Assembly: GCA_030037105.1 (NCBI GenBank)
Contig: JASHRY010000081.1
Span: forward strand, 1-8,607
DNA length: 8,607 bases
Reading direction: 5' to 3'
Origin: Xanthobacteraceae bacterium
GTDB lineage: Bacteria > Pseudomonadota > Alphaproteobacteria > Rhizobiales > Xanthobacteraceae
Of the stretch, positions 1-4,415 are shown piece by piece (the stretch's first letter is position 1; every line of letters begins with the position of its first letter). A model generated the notes under the pieces. It was given only the letters and a program-made list of their open reading frames with translations. It ran no database searches and was not told where the DNA came from. Both the position numbers and the translations under genes were made by a program.

Positions 1-191
1 GCCACCGCATCAAGCAGTTGATCGATGCCGAGAGCGCGACCGACGTGCTGTCCGACGACACCATCGTCGAGAAGCTGCGCGCGGCCGGCATCGACATCGC
101 GCGACGAACGGTCGCGAAATATCGCGAGGGCATGCGTATTCCCTCCTCCGTGCAGCGTCGGCGCGAGAAACAGGCGGCGGCGGTAGGTTGA
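1..191 (+). CDS. rpoN: RNA polymerase sigma-54 factor, C-terminal end (partial)
   Basis: This is the last 62 codons of the sigma factor that recognises -24/-12 promoters and needs an AAA+ activator to open them. The 5' part lies outside the window. Reading starts in frame at base 3. Residues 33-42 of the fragment read ARRTVAKYRE, the RpoN box signature that contacts the -24 element. It is followed by the usual IPSSVQRRRE tail and a TGA stop at 189-191. In the Rhizobiales, rpoN is followed by the hibernation factor gene and ptsN, and that order is found here. The short Ala/Gly-rich end after the RpoN box is normal for the family. Identification is firm although only the C-terminus is visible. 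Confidence 0.95.
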   Translation, partial: HRIKQLIDAESATDVLSDDTIVEKLRAAGIDIARRTVAKYREGMRIPSSVQRRREKQAAAVG

Positions 192-283
192 CTGCGCAGG
201 AGTTGGCGTTGGGTTTAGTGCGGAACGGCGTTGACTCCGCGCCCGCCAATGCCTAGCTCGAAACTCGAAATAAGCGTCGGGTA

Positions 284-305
284 CGCGCCGTCGTCGCGCG
301 GCGCG
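284..305 (+). terminator. GC-rich hairpin after rpoN (weak terminator candidate)
   Basis: A perfect 7-bp stem (cgcgccg at 284-290 with cggcgcg at 299-305) closes an 8-nt loop, about 90 bases after the rpoN stop. There is no T-run after it, so it is not a classical intrinsic terminator. It could be a weak terminator or an mRNA 3'-end stabiliser. The rest of the 222-base gap between rpoN and hpf (192-413) shows no coding sequence or clear promoter that I can defend. Confidence 0.25.
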
Positions 306-413
306 GACCGCCAAAAGCGCGCAGTGCCGAAGCAATCCTGACTATCGTCTTGCCCGGCCGGGTCGCTATGCTTCTCGATGACTTGGGACTGAAACCGCTC
401 CAGCGAGGCGGTC

Positions 414-740
414 ATGCCAATTCGCGTTTCGGGAAAGAATCTCGATGTCGGCGACGCGCTGCGGGAGCGCATCAGCAGTCGCGTCGCCGAAGCCGTGGAT
501 AAGTATTTCGACGGGGGCTATTCCGGGCACGTAACGGTTGCGCAAGAGGGCTTCGGGTTTCGCACCGAATGCGCGATCCATCTCGATTCGAAGATCACGC
601 TGCACGCCGAGGGCAGGGCGCCCGATGCCTATGCCAGCGCCGACCAGGCGGCGTTGCGGGTGGAAAAGCGGCTGCGCCGCTATCATCGCCGGCTCAAGGA
701 TCATCGCCCCGAACGCGTGGATGGTGGGGATTCGGTTTAG
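414..740 (+). CDS. hpf: Ribosome hibernation promoting factor, shortened to its N-terminal domain
   Basis: HPF/RaiA proteins bind the 30S decoding region in starved cells and silence ribosomes. Alphaproteobacterial members are normally the long form, about 190-200 residues, with an N-terminal S30AE domain and a C-terminal domain that dimerises ribosomes into 100S particles. This ORF is only 108 residues. The S30AE domain looks complete: an RVSGKNLDVGDALRERI start, then YFDGGYSGHVTV, FGFRTECAIHLDS and the basic helix around YASADQAALRVEKRLRRY (residues 73-90). A TAG at 738-740 ends it in the linker. Downstream bases still encode pieces of the C-terminal domain in other frames or past the stop (see 741-923), so the gene looks recently truncated. 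The start is the ATG at 414, with a gcgagg-like ribosome-binding site ending 5 bases upstream. It should bind ribosomes but not dimerise them, unless a full-length copy exists elsewhere. Confidence 0.85.
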   Translation: MPIRVSGKNLDVGDALRERISSRVAEAVDKYFDGGYSGHVTVAQEGFGFRTECAIHLDSKITLHAEGRAPDAYASADQAALRVEKRLRRYHRRLKDHRPERVDGGDSV

Positions 741-923
741 GCTGCAAGCTGCATCGCCGCCCGGAGGCGCAGGCGAACGAGGTGGAACTCGACAGCTTCG
801 ATCATCGCCGCATCGATCGTCCGGCTGAAACAATTGTCGGTCGGCGATGCAGTGATGGAACTCGGGCATGCCCGACGGATGCCCATTGACGCCGTGGCGG
901 GCGCTCCTTATGGTCCGCCGCCC
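741..923 (+). pseudogene. Decayed remnant of the HPF C-terminal dimerisation domain
   Basis: Translating past the hpf stop in the same frame gives IIAASIVRLKQLSVGDAVMEL at about 792-854. This is close to the conserved start of the long-HPF C-terminal domain (pattern IIAE...LK.LSV.EAVMEL). Between 741 and 791 the best linker-like readings fall in the other two frames: RFRLQAASPP in one, ANEVELDSF in the other. After LGHA (about 866) homology fades. A last possible match, a MVRRP stretch resembling the conserved VYRRPDG, sits in yet another frame at about 908-922. The final GNIGW(I/V)DP block is missing. Several independent frame changes plus a lost end indicate decay rather than one sequencing error. 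The alignment is from memory of the family. Confidence 0.6.
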
Positions 924-925
924 TT

Positions 926-974
926 GAGCATGATGCGGAGAGACGGGCACCGGTTTTCGGATAAGCTCATGCTC
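926..974. repeat. 49-bp interspersed palindromic repeat (REP-like)
   Basis: The outer arms are perfect 8-bp inverted repeats, gagcatga at 926-933 and tcatgctc at 967-974. The interior contains accggttttcgg (949-960), typical of a palindrome that I recall as common between genes in Bradyrhizobium and relatives (GAGCATGAtccgg...ccggTTTTCcg...TCATGCTC). It stands between the decayed end of hpf and ptsN. Such elements are probably spread by a transposase acting in trans and can fold as hairpins in mRNA. No other copy of this repeat was seen in the window. Confidence 0.7.
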
Positions 975-1021
975 GGGAAAGCCCGCGCCGGGCGACGACC
1001 TCGCTCCCCCAGGTTTCATTC

Positions 1022-1483
1022 ATGCCGATCACCGATCTCGTTGCGCCGAACGCGATCCTCCCGGCGCTCAAGGTCAACAACAAGAAGCAGGTCCTGCACG
1101 AGCTTGCCGCGCGCGCCGCTTTGCTCAGCGGTCAGAATGAGCGCGCGATATTCGAAATCCTGATGCAGCGCGAGAAGCTCGGCTCGACCGCCATCGGCAA
1201 CGGCATCGCCATTCCTCACGGCAAGATGCCCAACCTCACCCGGCTGTTCGGATTGTTCGCGCGGCTCGACCGGCCGGTCGATTTCGAGGCACTCGACGGT
1301 CAGCCGGTCGATCTCATCTTTCTGCTGCTCGCGCCGGAAGGCGCCGGCGCCGATCATTTGAAGGCGCTTGCCCGCGTGGCGCGACTTCTGCGCGATCCCG
1401 CCGTCGCCCATAAGCTGCGCGCCTCGCAGGACGCGGAGGCGCTCTACGCCGTGTTGGCCATGCCGTCGGCGAGCGCGGCGTAA
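1022..1483 (+). CDS. ptsN: PTS IIA-like nitrogen regulatory protein (EIIA-Ntr)
   Basis: EIIA-Ntr is the terminal phosphoacceptor of the nitrogen PTS (PtsP/EI-Ntr, then NPr, then PtsN). It is a cytosolic regulator of potassium transport, sensor kinases and stringent response enzymes, not a sugar transporter. The 153-residue length is right for the family. The PTS EIIA type 2 domain spans the whole protein. The phosphorylation site is His66 within the signature GNGIAIPHGKMP (residues 59-70), and RLDRPVDFEALDGQPVDLIFLLLAPEGAGADHLKALARVARLL follows in the standard order only in part quoted here: the key blocks are DGQPVDL and HLKALA. The ATG at 1022 has a weak AGG 8 bases upstream. The gene sits third after rpoN, as in many proteobacteria, but the palindromic repeat and hpf remnant now separate it from hpf, so it may have its own promoter or rely on read-through. 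Confidence 0.95.
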   Translation: MPITDLVAPNAILPALKVNNKKQVLHELAARAALLSGQNERAIFEILMQREKLGSTAIGNGIAIPHGKMPNLTRLFGLFARLDRPVDFEALDGQPVDLIFLLLAPEGAGADHLKALARVARLLRDPAVAHKLRASQDAEALYAVLAMPSASAA

Positions 1484-1505
1484 TCAGACGACGGCTATCG
1501 GACTG

Positions 1506-1561
1506 CGGAAGACATTCCGTCCGCCGCATCTTTCGTCGGCTTCCGCTTCGGTGACGCCGAC
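1506..1561. terminator. Hairpins between convergent ptsN and hsp20 (possible bidirectional terminator)
   Basis: The 92-base gap between the convergent genes holds two stem-loops. One is CGGAA-gaca-TTCCG at 1506-1519. The other is a 6-bp GTCGGC/GCCGAC stem (1535-1540 with 1556-1561), whose loop contains a smaller CCG-ctt-CGG hairpin. Neither has a T-run, so termination is inferred from position between converging genes. Confidence 0.3.
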
Positions 1562-1575
1562 CGCACGGTCGAGTC

Positions 1576-2022
1576 CTATTCAATTTCGTCTTCAGTTTCG
1601 TCGCTGTCCTTGATGGCGATCGATTTGACGATGCGCTCCGGCTGCGGGCGTACGAGATCGATCGACAGCAATCCGTTCTTCAAGTCGGCGCCGAGAACTT
1701 CCATTCCCTCCGCCAGCACGAAGCTGCGCTGGAATTGGCGCGCGGCAATGCCGCGGTGGATATATTGACGGCTTTTGTCGTCCTGCTGGCGACCGCGAAT
1801 GACGAGCTGGCTCTGTTCCAGCGTCACTTCGAGTTGATCGCGGGTGAAGCCCGCCACCGCCAGCGTGATGCGCAGCCGATCCGGATCGTCGCCGTCGCGC
1901 GGGATGCGTTCGATATTGTAAGGCGGATAGCCGTCGCCGGCTCTCGCGACACGATCGAGCACGCGTTCGATCTCGTCGAAGCCGAGTAGAAACGGACTCG
2001 AAAGCGACGAAGGCCTGGACAT
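1576..2022 (-). CDS. Small heat-shock protein, Hsp20/alpha-crystallin family (IbpA-like)
   Basis: This is an ATP-independent holdase that binds unfolding proteins in the cytosol and passes them to DnaK/ClpB. The protein has 148 residues. The N-terminal arm begins MSRPSSLSSPFLLGFDEIERVL, the class A rhizobial/IbpA type (first 20 residues are the diagnostic part). The alpha-crystallin domain runs from about 35 to 128 and starts at YPPYNIERI. It includes LAVAGF and the family hallmark A-x4-GL at 112-118 (ADLKNGL). The C-terminal tail carries an I-x-I motif (IAI, 135-137) used in oligomer assembly, then an acidic end. The ATG at 2022 has only a poor Shine-Dalgarno (gga), which lies in a hairpin. 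A strong RpoH-type promoter lies about 77 bases upstream. In related genomes a DUF1150 gene often follows hsp20 (from memory), but there is no room for it here. Confidence 0.93.
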   Translation of the reverse strand: MSRPSSLSSPFLLGFDEIERVLDRVARAGDGYPPYNIERIPRDGDDPDRLRITLAVAGFTRDQLEVTLEQSQLVIRGRQQDDKSRQYIHRGIAARQFQRSFVLAEGMEVLGADLKNGLLSIDLVRPQPERIVKSIAIKDSDETEDEIE

Positions 2023-2026
2023 GGTT

Positions 2027-2049
2027 CAAAGTCCGTTAAAGCGACTTTG
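2027..2049 (-). promoter_or_regulatory. Leader hairpin over the hsp20 ribosome-binding region (candidate RNA thermometer)
   Basis: On the - strand the leader reads CAAAGTC, a 9-nt loop, then GACTTTG, followed by AACC and the start codon. The 7-bp stem (2043-2049 with 2027-2033) is perfect, and the only Shine-Dalgarno-like bases (gga) enter its 3' arm. Rhizobial small heat-shock genes are classically controlled by 5'UTR thermometers (ROSE type). This hairpin lacks the ROSE signature as I know it, so it would be a simpler or different type. Position and symmetry are seen directly; the thermosensor role is inferred. Confidence 0.45.
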
Positions 2050-2098
2050 CGAAGCCTCTAACAGCGCTCCGTCGGGCGACATCGTCTGCCGAAACGCA

Positions 2099-2127
2099 AT
2101 ATGGCGGTAGAGGACGAATGCCGCAAG
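2099..2127 (-). promoter_or_regulatory. RpoH (sigma-32) type promoter for hsp20
   Basis: On the - strand, CTTGCGG (2127-2121) is followed after 14 bases by CGCCATAT (2106-2099). This compares well with the sigma-32 pattern CTTGaaa - 13 to 17 bases - CCCCATnT: the CTTG core is exact, 7 of 8 bases match in the -10, and the spacing is right. It lies in the gap between dedA and hsp20. The predicted transcription start near 2092 would give a leader of about 70 nt. Confidence 0.6.
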
Positions 2128-2155
2128 GCTGCGTCGCCGGGCGCCGCACGACGGC

Positions 2156-2791
2156 TCACGGCCATTGCAGCGGTCCGGGCAGCGCGCGTTCGGCTGCAGC
2201 CGTAAGCTCCGCCTCGTGTCGGCCCACGAAATTGATTCCGACGACGATGACGATCACGGCGGCGAGGCCGAGTACGATGACCATCGGTCCGGCCGCGCGT
2301 TCGACTTGGCGCCCCAGCAAATAGGCGGCGAATCCGAAGAAGGATGCCCAAGCAAGCGCGCCGACGATATTGGCCAGCATGAAGTGCCGCCAGGGCATGC
2401 GATTGGCTCCGGCCAGGATGCCGGCCAGCGCGCGCAGCAGCGGGATGAAGCGGGCGACAATGACGATCTTGCCGCCATGGCGCAGGAACAGGTACTGGCC
2501 GAGCTTGATCCGACTTTCGGTAATTCGCAGATAGACGCCGAAGCGCAGCAGCAGCCAATAGCCGAACTCGCGGCCGATGACGTAGCCGATCATTTGTCCG
2601 ATGATCGCTCCGCCTGCGGCAGTCAGGATGACCGAGCTGATGTGAAAATCGTGGCGCGTCCCGGCAAAAATCGAGGCCAATATGAGTACCGACTCCCCGG
2701 GAACGGGAAGGCCAATGCTTTCGAGGCCGATGATTCCGGCGACGACGACGAGGCCGTAGACCTGGATCAGGTGGACGATGGGGGGCGTCAA
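2156..2791 (-). CDS. DedA/VTT-family inner-membrane protein
   Basis: DedA proteins are inner-membrane proteins linked to envelope homeostasis. Several members recycle undecaprenyl phosphate or other lipids across the membrane. The 211-residue length fits. The N-terminal re-entrant region carries the family motif E-S-IGLPVPGES (residues 24-34). A second block follows, with GG.IG..IGY.IGREFGYW (60-79). The ARFIPLLRALAG block (113-124) holds the paired arginines R114 and R120, and NRMPWRHFMLAN follows. A hydrophobic C-terminal helix spans about 168-189. No ATG is available in this frame: the start appears to be TTG at 2791, and the upstream in-frame codons hold no better start before a stop. I see no clear Shine-Dalgarno. 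hsp20 lies downstream on the same strand but has its own promoter candidate. The substrate cannot be told from sequence. Confidence 0.9.
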   Translation of the reverse strand: MTPPIVHLIQVYGLVVVAGIIGLESIGLPVPGESVLILASIFAGTRHDFHISSVILTAAGGAIIGQMIGYVIGREFGYWLLLRFGVYLRITESRIKLGQYLFLRHGGKIVIVARFIPLLRALAGILAGANRMPWRHFMLANIVGALAWASFFGFAAYLLGRQVERAAGPMVIVLGLAAVIVIVVGINFVGRHEAELTAAAERALPGPLQWP

Positions 2792-2841
2792 GACTGCATA
2801 AACCGGTAAGTCTGCGAACGCGATGGCGGTTTGGCCGAAGC

Positions 2842-2879
2842 CTTATAGGGGATTTTCCACCTTGGCGACACGGTATGAT
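2842..2879. promoter_or_regulatory. Divergent promoter region between dedA and the lipoprotein gene
   Basis: Two -10-like hexamers face opposite ways in this 126-base gap. TATGAT at 2874-2879 (+) would serve the lipoprotein gene. TATAAG on the - strand (2847-2842) would serve dedA. The -35 regions at the correct distance are poor on both sides, so these are tentative. Confidence 0.3.
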
Positions 2880-2917
2880 GCGGCGCGGGGCGTCCGTCGC
2901 GATTCAGGATTAAACCC

Positions 2918-3373
2918 ATGAAATGGGGCAAAGGGACGCGGGAATCGATACAGCCGGTCAGCGCGCGATGGCGGTTTTTAAGCCTGCTCCTGGGCGGGAC
3001 CCTTCTCCTCGGCGCGTGCGCGCACCACCGGCCCTCGACTGAAGCGGCCGCTGCCGAGGACGAGATCAATGTCCCTCCCGCCACTTACAAGGCCGATATT
3101 CTCGCGGCGATGCACGCCTACCTCAACGATCCGACCGGGATTCGCGATTCCGCCATTGCCGCCCCGGCGCTGAAATCCGTGGGCGGCGCCAAACGCTATG
3201 TCGTCTGTCTGCGGTTCAACGCCAAGAAGAACGGCAAGGACTATGCGGGCGTGAAGGAGGTGGCGGCCGTCTTCATCGCCGGCCGGTTCGACCGCTTCGA
3301 AACGACGTCACGCGAGGCGTGCGCCGGCGCAAGCTATGTGCCATTCCCGGAGCTCGGAAAGTTGACGCCATAA
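2918..3373 (+). CDS. Putative lipoprotein of unknown function (conserved rhizobial hypothetical type)
   Basis: The product has 151 residues with a bacterial lipoprotein signal: a basic N-terminus, a hydrophobic run FLSLLLGGTLLLG (20-32) and the lipobox LGAC with lipidated Cys34. It should be anchored in the envelope. A short Ala/Glu linker follows, then one compact domain from about 55 to 148. The domain has YKADILAAMHAYLNDP (57-72), an RYVVCLRFNAK strand (93-103), a KDYAGVKEVAAVFIAGRFDRF segment best described by its key VAAVFIAGR (115-123), and a YVPFPEL end (140-146). It also has two further cysteines, C97 and C135. I recall similar uncharacterised proteins in Bradyrhizobium-like genomes but no function. 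The ATG at 2918 has AGGA 8 bases upstream (2906-2909). It is transcribed away from dedA. Confidence 0.85.
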   Translation: MKWGKGTRESIQPVSARWRFLSLLLGGTLLLGACAHHRPSTEAAAAEDEINVPPATYKADILAAMHAYLNDPTGIRDSAIAAPALKSVGGAKRYVVCLRFNAKKNGKDYAGVKEVAAVFIAGRFDRFETTSREACAGASYVPFPELGKLTP

Positions 3374-3436
3374 GATGCAGCGTCGGCGCAGCGAAGACTT
3401 ATGCTTTAATTCGCTTGTCGCAGCGGAGTAAGCATC

Positions 3437-3541
3437 ATGAAACCTCGCCCACCATACATGAAAAATCCGGACAAATACGAAATCGCCAACGAGGTGCTTT
3501 CGTCGGCGATCCGCGTCCTTCAATCAGTTTGGGTTTTATGA
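3437..3541 (+). CDS. Possible 34-residue small protein
   Basis: A short ORF starts at ATG 3437 and ends at TGA 3539-3541. A strong GGAG (3425-3428) sits 8 bases before the ATG, the best ribosome-binding site on the + strand nearby. The product begins MKPRPPYMKNPDKYE and continues as a probable amphipathic helix (IANEVLSSAIRVLQSV, residues 16-31). It has a basic, Pro-rich start and no signal peptide. I do not recognise it. The stop overlaps another ATG (ATGA at 3538-3541) opening a longer frame into the antisense of the next gene, which I do not believe. It may be a genuine small protein or the remaining start of a lost gene. It lies 63 bases after the lipoprotein gene, so co-transcription is possible. 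Confidence 0.45.
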   Translation: MKPRPPYMKNPDKYEIANEVLSSAIRVLQSVWVL

Positions 3542-3571
3542 GCGTGAAATCCTTCAATTATTCGAGCAAGC

Positions 3572-3585
3572 CGCGCGCAAGCGCG
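3572..3585. terminator. GC hairpin with GCAA tetraloop between convergent transcripts
   Basis: CGCGC (3572-3576), a GNRA-type loop GCAA and GCGCG (3581-3585) form a stable short hairpin in the gap between the + strand small ORF and the - strand ferritin-like gene. There is no T-run on the + side. The rest of 3542-3728 shows nothing else I can support. Confidence 0.25.
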
Positions 3586-3728
3586 AGCGAGTTCCATTAT
3601 ATTTGGAGCCGCTCGTGGATGGCGGCTGACGTTGAGCCGATTTGTAACGAAATATCGCCGGTACGCGGGGCGTTCCCCCGATCGCGTTTGCCGGATCGCC
3701 GAGGCGCGCTTTGTCCGCGAATCGGCAC

Positions 3729-4232
3729 CTATGCGGCGGCCTGGGCCTGCTCGTTGAGCATGGAATCGGCGAGTTCGGTCAGTGCCAGGTCGGTATGCTT
3801 CTCCTGTTCGAGCGTCTCGTCGAGGAGCCCGATCGCCTCGTCTAGGCCGAGCAGTTCGGCCCAGCGCTTCAGGGTTCCATAACGCGCGATCTCGTAGTGC
3901 TCGACGGCCTGGGCGGCGGAGACAAGCCCGGCATCGAGGGCCGGCGCGCCCTTGAATTCCTTCATGATCTCGGAACCCTCTTCGATGATGCCCTCGATCG
4001 CCTCGCATTTCTGGCCTCTCGGCGCCGCATCGATCAGCTGGAATACCTTCTCCAGCCGGGAGACTTGGCCAGCGGTTTCCTTCAGGTGCTTTTCGAACGC
4101 CGCTTTCAATTCGTCAGATTGCGCCGCTTTCGCCATCTTGGGCAGCGCCTTGAGGATTTTGTTCTCCGCGTAATAGATATCCTTGAGAGTATCCTCGAAC
4201 AGATCGTCGAGCGTCTTTTCCTTTGCGGTCAT
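3729..4232 (-). CDS. DUF892 (YciE/YciF-type) ferritin-like stress protein
   Basis: This is a cytosolic four-helix-bundle protein of the ferritin-like superfamily. Members are induced by osmotic and general stress, and their exact reaction is unsettled. The 167-residue length matches E. coli YciF. Family blocks appear in order: LFEDTLKDIYYAENKILKAL (best shown by YYAENKI at 20-26), FEKHLKET (46-53), RGQKCEAIEGIIEEG (72-86), AAQAVEHYEIARYGTL (106-121) and LEQEKHTD (141-148). Likely metal ligands are E23, E52, E111, H112 or E114, and E143. The start is ATG 4232, not an upstream in-frame codon, because a consensus AAGGAGG (4246-4240) lies 7 bases upstream and the family N-terminus begins here. 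It has its own EcfG-like promoter, so it is probably a monocistronic general-stress gene between uvrB and the small ORF. Confidence 0.92.
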   Translation of the reverse strand: MTAKEKTLDDLFEDTLKDIYYAENKILKALPKMAKAAQSDELKAAFEKHLKETAGQVSRLEKVFQLIDAAPRGQKCEAIEGIIEEGSEIMKEFKGAPALDAGLVSAAQAVEHYEIARYGTLKRWAELLGLDEAIGLLDETLEQEKHTDLALTELADSMLNEQAQAAA

Positions 4233-4262
4233 GGGCGTGCCTCCTTGCATCGATACCGGCTC

Positions 4263-4287
4263 AACTCGGGCTCCTGAAGCTGGTTCC
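4263..4287 (-). promoter_or_regulatory. EcfG-type general stress promoter for the DUF892 gene
   Basis: On the - strand GGAAC (4287-4283) is followed after 16 bases by AGTT (4266-4263). This is one base off the alphaproteobacterial EcfG pattern GGAAC-N16/17-CGTT. The predicted start near 4255 leaves a leader of about 23 nt that includes the consensus ribosome-binding site. DUF892 proteins are typical members of PhyR-EcfG regulons, which supports the call. Confidence 0.6.
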
Positions 4288-4415
4288 TCGCGGCCCGCAC
4301 CAGCCGCGATGCCGGCCGAGCGCGGCAGCGTAAGCGTGCCAATGCCGCGCGAGCGATCGGAATGTCGGGCTTGCAAACGCCTGCCGCGGAGCGGGCGGAG
4401 CGGCTGGAGATTTGC

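Noticed and set aside
366..1019. 217-codon - strand frame across hpf and the palindromic repeat
   Set aside because: It is antisense to the recognisable S30AE domain, and part of its product is just translated repeat (PEHELIRKP). No ribosome-binding site or family pattern.
1592..2029. Alternative - strand frame starting at TTG 2029 over hsp20
   Set aside because: The Hsp20 frame has all alpha-crystallin motifs; this one is Arg-rich and lacks any.
2023..2092. ROSE-type thermometer in the hsp20 leader
   Set aside because: I could not find the conserved ROSE pattern near the Shine-Dalgarno; only the simple 7-bp hairpin is supported.
3319..3882. 187-codon + strand frame running from the lipoprotein end into the antisense of the DUF892 gene
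   Set aside because: It overlaps two supported genes in other frames and has no ribosome-binding site or domain.
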